DNA of 64,000 nucleotides from Mytilinidion resinicola (lineage: Eukaryota; Ascomycota; Dothideomycetes; Mytilinidiales; Mytilinidiaceae): positions 919,241-983,240 of the forward strand of contig NW_022985438.1 of NCBI RefSeq assembly GCF_010093595.1, read 5' to 3'. Both the position numbers and the translations under genes were made by a program. Positions 46,959 to 59,360 of the stretch are shown one piece after another (position 1 is the first letter of the stretch; each line of letters begins with the position of its first letter). A model generated the notes under the pieces. The model was given only the letters and a program-made list of their open reading frames with translations. It was not told where the DNA came from and did no database searches.

Positions 46959-49181
46959 ATGGTCCTCTCTAGAAATGTCCTCTCGTTTTCCCTTGGTACC
47001 TTCTTCGCCGTCCTCTCCTTCATCCCGCTACTGTGCGCGGCGACAACCATTCCGGCCCCTATTTCAGTCACGCCAGACGAGAATTGGGACGGCATCGACG
47101 GCCAGGTACCGCGTCGCACGGACATTAGAATTGAACAGTGGCATTGACAACATACTAGTGGTCCTCTTTCGCCCTACAACTTGGAACGCCCGCGCAAACA
47201 GTCCGTACCTTTATTTCTACCGCCTGCCAGCAGACATGGGTAGTTCTCCAGGAGGCGTGCATGCAAAATGGCAAACAGAACGATACGTGCTGGAACGATA
47301 GAGGATGGACCTACAATTACACCGACTCGTCAACCTGGCATAAGCAGGGCTACTACATATTATGGGCTGAAGGGAACCTTGGTTACTCAGGAAATGGATT
47401 CTTCGGTTCGTCCATGCGTATTGCCTTTGTGTTGATATGTACTAAATTGCGATAGGCTACGACACCGTCGCTTTAGGTGGCTTGGGCGAAGAGAGTGTGA
47501 CGTTGCCAAACACCACGGTTGGGGGCTACATAACTGATGACTACTATATTGGAATCTTCGGTATCAACCCAAAATCTACAAACTTCACCTCCTTCGACGA
47601 TCCTTCGGAAAGTTACATGGCCAAGCTCTGGCATCAAAAGCTGCTTCCAAGCGTCTCCTTTGGCTATACCGCTGGCGCGCAATACCGTAAGCTGCCCACA
47701 CGTTTTACCGCCTCCATAGCTAATAAACTTCAGGATTCACAAAGGTTTTAGCAAGCCTCACTCTTGGTGGCTATGACAAGTCTCGGTTCATTCCTAACAA
47801 CGTATCCTTCATCTTTGCTCCCGACAACGAGCGCGATCTTGTGGTGTCTATCCAGGACATCCGTATGACCTCTGCCACAAAATCAGATGTCGACCTCCTT
47901 CCGAGCCCAGCCCAAGTTTACATTGATTCTACCATACCGTAAGTGACTCTGTGGAACCTCTTTCGACTCGGGCTAATGAGTTTCAGGGAGATTTGGCTAC
48001 CCCTCGAAGCGTGCCAAGCCTTTGAAAAAAACTTTGGATTAGTTTATGACAACACGACGGATCTTTACCTCGTTGACGATGTCCTGCACTCTAGACTGTT
48101 GGCTGAGAATGCCAACATTACATTCACGCTTGCGCAATTGCTCACAGGAGGACCGACGGTTGACATTACCCTTCCCTACGCGGCATTCGATCTTGTAGCC
48201 CTACCACCTTACCGGAACTTGAACAAGTCGTCGAGCTACTTCCCCCTGCGGAGAGCTGCAAATGCCACCCAATATACGCTTGGCCGGACTTTTCTCCAGG
48301 AAGCGTACCTAACAGTCGATTGGGAGAGGGCCAATTTCTCGGTCCAAGCAGTAAGCTGGACCCTAGGAATGGATACTCAGATTGTGCCCATCATATCCCC
48401 GACTCTCATGAACACAACACGGGCAGCTGATTCGGGCCAAAACGACTCTTCAAAGAGCCTCAGCACCGGTGCAATTATCGGCATTGCCATCGGCGCTGGA
48501 CTCGCTGTCGCGTTAGTCGCGTCTGGAGCAGTGTGGTGGTTCTGGCGAAAGAGACACATGGCTAAGAAGCAGGCGGCTATCGATGCAGCAGGTGTTGCTG
48601 CGGTAGCGGCAGTGAAGCGCATGCCCTCGGAGAGGTCAGATAGAGAGACGCCAGCCTCTCCAGCGACACCGGCTGCCAACAACGAGTCTACTGTCATACC
48701 GAAGGCGGAACTTCCAGCAGACTCGCCGGTCAGGCACGATATGGTGAATGGCTTTTATGGACCACAGAAATCAGGAGACGCAGGGAGCTCAAGTCCGACA
48801 GTAGAGGCCGACTCAAATGAACGCCGGGTGTATGAGATGCTGGGTGACGTCCCGACGCCGTTGGAGGCAGATGGGCGTCAGCTCTCAGAAAAAGAAACGA
48901 TGATGGTGCGAGAAAGGAGGTACAACGGAGTGCCCGAGCAGCCTGCCGTTGCGCCTGCTCCAGAAGAACCGCACCGCAGGCTTGCTCCTGTAACTGCTGA
49001 AGACATTGCTGTAGTGAACAGGAGGGGCCTTCAGAACGTGTCGCCTATCACGCCGCGGACACCCCGAGACGGCACATATCTCGAGGCGGAGGACGCGATA
49101 CTCTCGCCTCTCTCGCCAATGGGCGATTCTACGGACGACAGCGCGGGCACTTCTCGACGACGTTTCTCTTACGAATGTTAG
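46959..49181 (+). CDS. Membrane-anchored aspartyl-protease-like protein, probably catalytically dead
   Basis: Five exons, 46959-47105, 47159-47405, 47456-47686, 47734-47938 and 47987-49181, give 674 residues. A signal peptide (FFAVLSFIPLLC) opens it. The extracellular part has the pepsin-like A1 fold: WSSFALQLGTPAQTVR, a middle GIFGINP and the second-lobe VYIDSTIPEIWLP. The first catalytic motif, normally D-T/S-G, reads FISTA, so one of the two catalytic Asp residues is missing; the second lobe reads DST, not DTG. One transmembrane helix (IIGIAIGAGLAVALVASGAV) is followed by a basic stop (WRKRH) and a cytoplasmic tail of about 190 residues rich in Ser/Pro/Glu. Many N-glycosylation sites lie outside. 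The layout fits a surface receptor or adaptor rather than an enzyme; this is inference. Confidence 0.82.
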
Positions 49182-50112
49182 GCATGACAGGAGGAGTTCG
49201 CCGTCATCAGGCGTCTTGGGGGTTCTGGGCGGCTCTTGGTATTGGGTTTTGTTGGCAGTCTGCGCTGGCGTTTCAAGGACGAGATGTTGGCGTTGGCGTT
49301 GGTGTTGGATGCTCTGATACCCAGGAGCGGGATCAGCAAGCATGGCGCTGGGGCCCATTTGCATTCCACGACTTTTCCTAGTGTTTTCTTTGCAGCATTT
49401 GCAGCAGTGTGCTCGATGCGGACAGCAGCAGGCCCTGAGCGGCAACTGTAGCCAGCCAGTGTGTCGTGGGCAGGTGCCATCGCGCCGCCTCAAACACTAG
49501 TAACAGTGAATTGAAAGGCGCCATCTAGTGCGCTACTTCACCAACCGGCAGGCCGAAAGAATGAGTTATGACGCGGAGCACTCCCTGGAGGGCATCTACC
49601 GTGATGATAGCTGCTGATCGTTGGCCTTACCGCTCCGTTGCGGTCAGAATCAGCACGCTTCACAGGCCGGTCCAAGGGTCCCGTAGCACCCTCGCAGACG
49701 CCCTAGCACCCGACACGCCAGAGAAACTCGGACGCCCCGCTTGGCTCTCGGTCAGGGCTGAAAAAGCCGTGCGCCTAGAGGAGCCCCTCTAACACTAGTC
49801 TACGAGTTCACCCCTCCACGGGCTGTTGTCAGCCTGCAACGCGCATCCAACACGCCCACCAACATCGTCGCCCGCACCAATTTTTGCTGCGGCCTTTAAA
49901 CCCACAAAGACCCAGCATCGCTCGTCACGCCTCTCCCGAGCACAGCCTGTTGAGCAGGATCCGTCTGTTGGGCCCCCGTCGCTCCACCACTCAGCGCTCG
50001 CCGGCCTCAGCCTCCGGCGCCTATATCACTTTAAAGCAACCTCGCTCTATCATCGCCGCAGAGCACTTCTCCTACATCCTCACGACGCCAGCTGCCACTT
50101 CCAGCAATCACA
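49182..50112. other. Intergenic, promoter and leader of the MAP kinase gene
   Basis: No gene. The right 250 bases are C-rich, pyrimidine-tract sequence typical of a fungal 5' leader. Confidence 0.45.
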
Positions 50113-51705
<1,593 letters not shown>

Positions 51706-52247
51706 AGCCGTGCGTTGAACGCTAAACCTTTCCGATAATCATTGCGCGTGTATAGATGTGGGGGAAAATAGGTTTTGCTGGGTGGTGGGAAATAACTTTG
51801 CTGCGACTTGTGGGAGATCGCAAATGTCGGGATGGATGGGTGGCATTTCCATGCGAACTTTTCTGCTTGAGCGGTGGTACGGCTCGCTGCACTCATTGAT
51901 TGATGAAGCACACACATGCAACGCAAGCCCGCTTTCTGCTTCTCATAGCCTCATTTATTCGCCCTTCTGGCATCTGCTAGCTAGATTGATTCAATTGATG
52001 GGTTATTCTTTCTTTCAGACATGCTCTAAAGTTCCAACGAGGTTTAGTGTATTGTTGTTCGCTACTCACAACTTCTTTCATTTGTCCCACACCCCAACTC
52101 ATCTCCACCCATTCTACCTCTTTGCCCCCCGCCACTATGGCCATTCACCCCGGTCCCAGGAACAGCCAAGACTGCTCCCTCTCCCTCTCTCTCCTCCATA
52201 ATCTTAAGAATCCTCCCTTCACTCTACCCACCTCAAAGATCCCTACT
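51706..52247. other. Intergenic
   Basis: Terminator region of the MAP kinase gene and pyrimidine-rich leader of the following secreted-protein relic. No gene seen. Confidence 0.45.
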
Positions 52248-52766
52248 ATGCGCATCCCAACATCCTCCCTCCTCCCCCTCCCTTTCCTCCTCCTCCTCCT
52301 CCTCCTCCTCTTCCACACCCCCCTCACAACCGCCTCCTTCTACCGCGCCCCCACCCCTACCTCCGCGCCTCACGCCCTCGCCCTCCGCGGCCCCGACCTC
52401 CGCGGCCCACCCCCTCCAACCCCGCTCCCCTTCATGTTCTGCGACTAGTCCCACAAACTTGCCTGGAAGTGCCCGAGCGCCAGCGGCGGCGGCGGCGGCG
52501 GCGTCAAGCAGGGCTGCGACTCGCCGTGGCTGGCCGAGGGCAAGCAGGGGAGCTGTGCGGGGGGTGCCGCCGCCGCCTGGCGAGCAAAGAGCGCGCCAAG
52601 ACGGGGAAGAAGTGGGGGACGTGTTATTATTGCTACGACGGGCATTTGGAGGTGAGTGACGATTGAGGGAGGGAGGGGGGAGATGGGGGGTGGGGGTGAA
52701 AAGGAGCAGTGCTAATGAGTGGATAGGCGCTCGTGCAGCCGTTTTGGGATAAGGATTGTAATGGGA

Positions 52767-52799
<33 letters not shown>

Positions 52800-52804
52800 G
52801 GTGA
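52248..52804 (+). pseudogene. Small secreted Cys-containing protein, apparently broken
   Basis: A start at 52248 opens a strong signal peptide (LLPLPFLLLLLLLLFHTPL). The frame then meets TAG at 52446-52448 just after FMFCD, yet continues with secreted-looking sequence (HKLAWKCPS, GCDSPWLAEGKQGSC). Downstream the coding pattern changes frame near a run of six G (52559-52564) and reads KTGKKWGTCYYCYDGHLE. An intron (donor GTGAGT at about 52652, acceptor GGATAG near 52727) would then join a last exon, ALVQPFWDKDCNGK and a run of ten Asp. So one stop and one frameshift are needed to explain it. It may be a true pseudogene, sequence error in low-complexity DNA, or an intron pattern I cannot see. 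No function is assigned. Confidence 0.45.
52769..52798 (+). repeat. (GAT)10 microsatellite
   Basis: Ten perfect GAT units encode an Asp run at the end of the putative last exon of the broken secreted-protein gene. Three perfect GTGAAAGG units follow at 52823-52846, and CTC and GGC triplet runs lie upstream (52286-52311, 52483-52502). Confidence 0.9.
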
Positions 52805-53367
52805 GGGACGAGTTTAGTGAGGGTGAAAGGGTGAAAGGGTGAAAGGGTGTGAGTGGGTGAGAAACGGGTGGAAGGGATGCGGTAGTGGGATTCGGATTTT
52901 AGAGACTGATCGGATGGTACTCTAAGAGAGGAAAAACAGGAAGGGACTATATTGGAAGGTGATTAGATTTCAAAAAAAGTAGACGAGTCACACATACTCA
53001 CAGTCACAGACGTGGAAAACTATAGGTTGTCATGGTCTATCATTATGCTCGAAAGCGGACCCATACGTCCCACTTTCTGCTCTATATCGTATGTAAAACC
53101 ACCCAAGGGCGGTGGAAGCCCAACCGCCCCTATGCAAAGACATGAAAGTCACCAGAGCTGTCCAGTGATTCCGGACGCAGGACATACCGTACAGAAGCCC
53201 ATTCCCAAAACGTGCAAAGCCGTTGCACGTGTCCCAATACAAAACGCCTAGCCCAAAATCAACCCCTTCACTAGCCAGCCAAGGCTGTGAGGGGAGTATT
53301 AGAAACAGTGAACACCACCTGGTGTTGAATTGACATGTTCATCGTTCATCGTTCGCCGTTCATCGTC
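52805..53367. other. Intergenic between convergent genes
   Basis: Contains the 8-bp GTGAAAGG triplicate at 52823-52846 and a GT/GA-rich stretch. The rest is the 3' side of the Inn1 gene. No gene seen. Confidence 0.45.
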
Positions 53368-56346
53368 TCAATAGTTGCGACGCCGTCCCACAGCACGCCT
53401 CCCGCCACTACCGATATCAATGCTGCTGAGCTCCATACTCAGCGCAGACATATCATCAACGGCCTCTCCAGCCGCCAGCGGAATCTTAGCAGGAATAGGT
53501 GGTGGGCCAGCGATGGACTTCGTCACGCCGCCTCCTCCGCCACCGCGATACCCAGGGCTTCCTCCATAGCCTCGATTCTCCAGATCATACAGCCTGCTCG
53601 TATTCGGCGACGGTATATGCGACCCAGGAGAATGCGATGGCGGGAGCACAGCAGAAACTGGACGTTTGTCGCGCTTCTGCAAACGATTGCGGCTTGTCGG
53701 GCTAGTAGCGTTGGCGTCGACGCTGACAGGAGCCATAATGTTAGCATTGCGCGACAGAGTTAACGCGGAGCTAGGGCTCCCATTTACACTTGAGGTTCCG
53801 CTCATACCACTCACGGCGTTACGAATGCGGTCGCGTTCCTTTCGGTCGCGTTCGCGCTGCATAGCCGCCTCGAGATCGCGTGCCCCTCTAAGTCCAACGC
53901 GTTCGCGAACCGGTCGATCTTTTTGAGCGCCTTTGCGTTCGGGCTCGGGTGCCCAACTATCGACAGGAAGATGGTCCGAAGCGTCGATTACACGGCCGTT
54001 GAAAGTCACGATTTGGCCCTTGTCGTTGACTTCGTTGCCACGCTCTTGACCATCAGAGTGGGAACCAATGTTTCGAGTTGCTGGGTTCAGTTCATTGAAA
54101 TCATCGGGACCAAACGGAACATGTGATAGTCTCCGCTCTCCCACATCAGCGCTTGACGGGGGTGGACGAGGCGATACAGACTTGCGCGTCGGTGTGCTTC
54201 GGGATGGTCCTCGCGACCTATCGTCGTACACGGGGGTTCGAGCAGCTGGACTAACGGCCCGAGGTTTGATCATAGGTGCGGGATCCTGGGTATAAGTCTG
54301 TAGCGGCTCTTGTGGCGATGAGTGCGCATAGTAAGATGGCGATTCTATAGCACGCATTGACTCTTGTTGAGCGAGAGGGTGAGGTCTCGTTGGAGTTTCG
54401 TAAGTCGGAGGGGTTCCGTATGAGGGATGCGAGAGGCCACGCTGGTGGGGTGGAGTTCGACGCTCTACTACAGAAGTGCTATAGCCAGCGACAAGACTAG
54501 ACGGCATTGAATAAGCCTCTTGAGAGTCAGGCTGGCTCTGAAGATTCGGGGACATGGATGCCCTTGGATGAGTGTTACGACGGTCTGATGAGAGCGGAGA
54601 AGGAGCATAGTCATTGCGGTCCTCGTACAAATTCGGGGAGTCGTATGATTGTCTAGGCTGCTCCTGATACCTAACGACATTCAGTGGCGCCGGAGCATCT
54701 TCTCTGTAGCTTGGCGGAGGTTGTGGCTCGTACTGTGTCACAGCCGGCGCACTACTCCTGTGCACAGGTGGAGGTGGAGGCATGTCGTCCTCGTCTTCAA
54801 CAGTCGGTTGCATAGCGCTGGTAGCTCGCCCATGAGATTCAAAGGGATCATATGAGCGGTGTGACTCCGCATAGCCGCTTGGTTCTTGATGTTGGATTCT
54901 GTGTGGAGAAACCTGATCGTTGCCGAAGTCGTTCCCATGAGCTTGATATTGGCCAATCCTTAGTGGCTCGATCTGGTGTCGAGACTCATTGTACGGTTCG
55001 TTGTACGGTTCGGAGGGGTGTCGGTAGTCTTCAACTTGCTGAGCACCGTGCCCTTGGTCGCACTCGTCCGACCGATGCTGATAACGTCCCTGACTAAAGT
55101 CGTTCTGCTCTACTGAAGGCTGATAGGACGGAACGACAGGCGCTGAATGAGAGTGCGGAAGATCCATGTAGCTTTGTGGACGGGCATGATGTGTTTGAAG
55201 TGCTTCCGTCGAGGATCTGAAGTCTTGAGGAAACATTGACATCCGGTTATCCAGGGGCGGCCTTGTATTCGAAGATTGGAAGTCGTTGGCCTGGACCTCG
55301 TACGACTTAGGAGCTGTATATGACAGATCCGATTCTAGTTCTTGGGGATTTTCATATCTGTCTCCGTTGTCATTCATAGACAGATTGCTTGATGATCCAT
55401 GTGGCTCATATTGAGATGGCCTCACTCCCCGCGACTGGCTCTGTGGGGTGTTTAGAGCAGACGAGGACGCTCTCGGATTCAGTGGAGAAACATCCGCGTG
55501 TTGTCGTCGGCGGTCAGCTGATTGGGCATGTTGGTCCTGGTAATGGCTGCGCCGCTGGTTTGTCGGTGTATATTCATTCGGTCGAGGCTGAGCACTCTGT
55601 TGTCGTGGAGGCGTATTGTAGCTGCGCGGGCCAGCTTGCCCAGCGGGAAGGCCTCGATGTTCAGGTATAGTTGCGGGAGATGGCGAAGCGCTGGTAGGGT
55701 TCGATGGGAGTGGTCTCCGCTTGACAGGTGTGCTCTCTCGAGGTCCGCCCACGGCAGGGCTCTGTCCATCCATGCCACCAGTCCGCGCGCTCTCTCTCCG
55801 CCGCTCGACAGGCGCCTTTTCAGGCTTCGGGCGAGTGTCGTAATATGTGAGCTCAATGCGGACTTCGCCGGCGTATTTCCCTTTGCAGTTGAGGTTGTGC
55901 CAAATATCACTCTGGCCGCCGCCCGGGACTATGATCTCTTCCAAGGTGATAAAGGTCTCGCCGATGAGTTCGGTCTTCTTGTCGTCGTTGAACACGGAGA
56001 CTTTGAGGGTGTAGTAGTCTGGAGAATCGTGCACGGTAAATCGGAGTTCTTGGTCCCTACAATGCTGTTAGCAAGTCCAATCAGAGGGGCTAATATGTGG
56101 ATGTACATACCATTTCGGCGTCTGGCCTCCTCGTTTGTCGGTTTCTGTCTTCTTGGCTTCCTTGCCTAATCTCGCAGCGCAGTATGGATCTTGCTTTCCC
56201 ATGGTCCTCCGGTTCGGGAGGTTCTTCGCTCGGTCAACAATGACGACGAGAGTACCAATCTCAGGACCGTCCACCGTCATGTCAGAGAAGATGCCGGCGG
56301 TGTGCATGCCGCCATAGGCTGCCAGCTTGGCCGCCTTGAGAGCCAT
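53368..56346 (-). CDS. INN1: C2-domain septum-ingression protein (Inn1/Fic1 type)
   Basis: Two minus-strand exons, 56346-56111 and 56056-53368, join at TG|G to give 974 residues. The N-terminal 150 residues are a C2 domain: GTLVVIVDRAKNLPNRRTMG, KQDPYCAARLGK, FTVHDSPDYYTLKVSVFNDD and SDIWHNLNCKGKYAGEVRIE. The remaining 800 residues are Pro/Ser/Gln/His-rich and probably disordered, with many PxxP motifs (for example PPPPPVHRS and PPPIPAKIP). Yeast Inn1 and fission yeast Fic1 use the C2 domain to couple the actomyosin ring to primary septum synthesis, and PxxP motifs to bind SH3 domains of Hof1/Cdc15 and Cyk3. This protein has the same plan, although it is longer than the yeast ones. Orthology is by domain plan, not by alignment. 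Confidence 0.8.
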
Positions 56347-57476
56347 GTTGTCTGGCTGGGAGGTGAAAGGGAAGGGGGGAGCTCGGGGAGGATAGCGAGG
56401 GAGTGTTGTGGTGCTGGAAAAAGCATGGAGCTGCAGCGGAGCTCGGCGGGCAGATGCATACAATATGCAGCTAGGAAGGCAAAGGTGACAGGATCAGAAG
56501 CAGTGCGCATTCCACAACTAGCACGATGCAAAGGAGCGACGGCCTCTCACGACGAGAGCAGTGGTGGTCGAGTGGGAGAGAGGCGTCTTTGGACCAATGT
56601 TTTGTTGATGCCGCTGGTGGCTGGGCGCGGGTGCGAATCGTGTGGCTGGAGTCGCCGCTGGGCCTATGAAACACCAAGCCGCCCTGCCGCCATGCGAGAC
56701 TGCCGGCGGGACCTTGCATCAACACCACTCAGCCGCCAGCGTCGCCATCAGCGCCGTATTCCGACGAGAGGGCATGTCACTGATGCCGTATTTGGCTGTG
56801 GTGGGTCTTGAGATCACCCCGCGCAGCCCACTTGGTTCACCCCACAGCGTCGAGTCTGCCTCGACGCGCAACAGCGAGGGCGCAGCGCTCTTCCATCACG
56901 GCTTCAGAGCTGTTACAGGCGTCAGTACCACTAAGCGTGCCGTTGGTCGCACTGGCACTAATGACAGCTGTCTGTGGCCCTGAAAACACTCCGATCAACC
57001 AAGATTCGAGCCGGGTTACTCCAGCCCGGCCTCCCGCCAGTTCCCGTCCGAGCCTCGTTCATTCTCTACATTCAAACTTCAATTGCATTCGTATCTTTGT
57101 CAGACATCTCTCAGTGCGAATTGCTGGGTGAAGGATCACTGCGGACGTGTCTTCGAGCTTGACAGTTCTCCTTGGACCACTAGGAGGTCCGTGGCGAAGC
57201 TACGTAAGACGGAACTCCCTTGAGCGACCTTCCAGCCACCCGTGCTTTCAAGGCTGTACTCCGAGGAGCTTTCTCTGAGCCTTACTCAGACGAGAGTCGG
57301 TGAGTCGGCATCCATTCGCCTCCTGGCGCCTTTCCTTCACACCAATGCCTCACTTGCACTTGTAATCGGTCACCCACCAACCCCGAACAAGTACGGTGGA
57401 GTTCTCCGGACGGACGGGAGCTGCTGTCACCCCGTTGTTAAGTAGCCAACATCCAGGCGGAATTGGATCCTAGAGC
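56347..57476. other. Intergenic, Inn1 promoter side
   Basis: No supported gene; several short frames on both strands. The region separates the Inn1 gene from the degenerate 57-59 kb DNA. Confidence 0.4.
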
Positions 57477-57788
57477 ATGACTACAGGCGACCACGACACC
57501 AATGTTAAGGCCTTTTGGTCTTATTCAGACAGTGTTAAGCAGATCGTCACCGAAGGCTCACCATTCTACTTCCTGACATGTTCTGAAAATGGTGATGTGC
57601 GACAATGGGATATTCGCCTACCGTCCAGGGCATATCTGTCTCAACCATCACCTCTGAAATGGATATTAAAGTGCTTAGTAGCTCGGAATGCTTCTAGTAA
57701 CTTGGTCCTGGCTAGAGCCATGGTAGGGAATACCCGCACTGGTTTCGGAAATGCATGGCACCGGTCCCAGATTACTCTCAATATATAA
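57477..57788 (+). pseudogene. WD40-repeat gene fragment (DCAF-like)
   Basis: A 103-codon frame starts GDHDTNVKAFWSY and then SDSVKQIVTEGSPFYFLTCS and ENGDVRQWDIRLPSRAYL. This is one and a half WD40 blades, most like the fungal DDB1/CUL4-associated WD40 proteins, where the same order (VKRIVTE, FLTCSEDG, VRQ.D.R.PS) occurs. The neighbouring blades needed for a propeller are missing on both sides. A second open stretch (57770-57931, DYSQYISITSAWFGGTTEMP) follows in another frame, with an AG before it and GTACGT after, and may be a scrap of another exon. It is most likely a truncated duplicate of a functional gene elsewhere. Confidence 0.5.
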
Positions 57789-58655
57789 GTATCACCAGCG
57801 CCTGGTTCGGCGGGACAACTGAAATGCCAGGTGGCCGGGCCAGACTCAGAGGCTATATAGCATGGATATACGAACTAAGGCATAACGTCTCCTCAGATAC
57901 ATACGTGGCTCATATCAGGTACGTCAATTGATCTCTACATAGGCCTTAGTCGAACACTGCCGGGGTAAAAACAAGCATTCATGGTCCAGACGGAGGCCAT
58001 GAACCGCCACGCTATTAGACTTCTCAATCGCTTCATATATAGCATATAGTATTAATCCTAGTAAGTGCTTCTCAATTAGTCCGCAAGATGAAATTTGTAC
58101 CCTGACTTACACCTGGACTCCAGATGAACGCTCATACCGATGGCCATGCAAGTCCTCTTTCGCGGACTACCGCCCATGATCCTGACTTGTCTTTATATGG
58201 ATCAGCATAGCCTCTCCTCCAGACGTTTTCTCCATTGGGTGACAACTTGGCGACTCTACCCTTTTCCAAACTCCACAAAGTAAACAACCTCCGGGACTCC
58301 TAAAAGGACTTGGCCTTTCGAGTATCGGCCAACTGTAGGTAGCGCTTCTTTCCATCAGCTACATGTGACCCTTTACTCTCTCGCTCGATTTCTCAAAGCT
58401 GATAGTGCTCTCATTGAAATTATCCGAAAACACCCGTTGACACAACAAGCGGCGCTAGTCCCAACTCACGTCGATACCGTTCTTACCTCCTAGCCTTTGG
58501 AGTCATCTCAGAATATTTCCGAGCGAAGAAGATTGCTTTTTTTACGCATATATCAACCGCTGATCCCAAAAGCATATTGCAAGTAGCCACATATTCTAGT
58601 ATCAACCTCAAAACGCAATGTAATCGAAATTGTCTGCTATCCCGAGTCGTATTAC
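57789..58655. other. Degenerate region, no intact gene
   Basis: AT-leaning sequence full of stops in all frames, with scattered coding-like scraps. It resembles decayed duplicated or inserted DNA; no transposon end or terminal repeat was recognised. Confidence 0.35.
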
Positions 58656-59046
58656 ATGATCATTATTCTCTCGGTGGCAGTACGCTTGGCCACTCCCGCC
58701 GTTGTAAGTGTTTCAGGTCTGTCTACATCGCATTCGCTCTCAACTACCGTTAACCCTTCGCTGTGTATGACTAAGAAAGTTCTTACCGGCATTTGATGGC
58801 CCTTCTACCGAACTCATCACGGCTTATCGCCGACGATGCACGAGATTACTACTGACACATTTCCTCAAAGCCTACTTTACAGTAGTCTAGGCTTGTTCTG
58901 ACGCTGACTTTTCAAAGGTCAACACAAATTGCTCATTCAAAGAGACTCAAATCAAAGGCCGAACCGTGCTAGACCCCTACGTCGAGTGTCGTTGCGACTC
59001 ACTCGACGGTCCATGCACCTGCGTTAAAAAAGGGTGCTGCTGTTGA
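58656..59046 (+). CDS. Candidate small cysteine-rich secreted protein
   Basis: A proposed two-exon gene: 58656-58703 (16 codons) and 58891-59046 (52 codons with stop), phase 0, 67 residues. Exon 1 encodes MIIILSVAVRLATPAV, which resembles the core of a signal peptide and ends at a perfect GTAAGT donor. Exon 2 follows an ACAGTAGTCTAG acceptor with a CTGAC branch-like site about 38 bases upstream. It encodes ACSDADFSKVNTNCSF, then YVECRCDSLDGPCTC and the C-terminal GCCC: nine cysteines in 51 residues. Size and cysteine content fit secreted fungal effector-like or defensive peptides, but no family is recognised. The intron is 187 bases and the surrounding DNA is degenerate, so the model may be chance or a decaying gene. 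Confidence 0.35.
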
Positions 59047-59360
59047 TCTCCTGAGGACGATCAGAAGCTGGTGTGGGTATACAATGGGATCAATAATTCA
59101 ACAATCGAAGTGTCGGCCTCTTTTCTTCCTCTCGCTCTCTCGGTTCATGCGCATCTGCTTCAGAAACTCGGATTTCTCAAACGCGGGAGCACGTATCTGG
59201 CACAGAGCTATCAAGAAACACATTCCAATTACTAAAGACTTGCAAACCCCAACTCCAATGTTGATACACTAAGCAGCTCAACAAACGAAAGTTCTTTTTT
59301 TTTTCCAGTTCAACAACCCTTGATCACTCACCCCTCTCCCAAACCCAACCAACCCCCTTT
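59047..59360. other. Intergenic
   Basis: No gene seen. A T-run and pyrimidine-rich DNA lie near 59295-59330. Confidence 0.4.
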
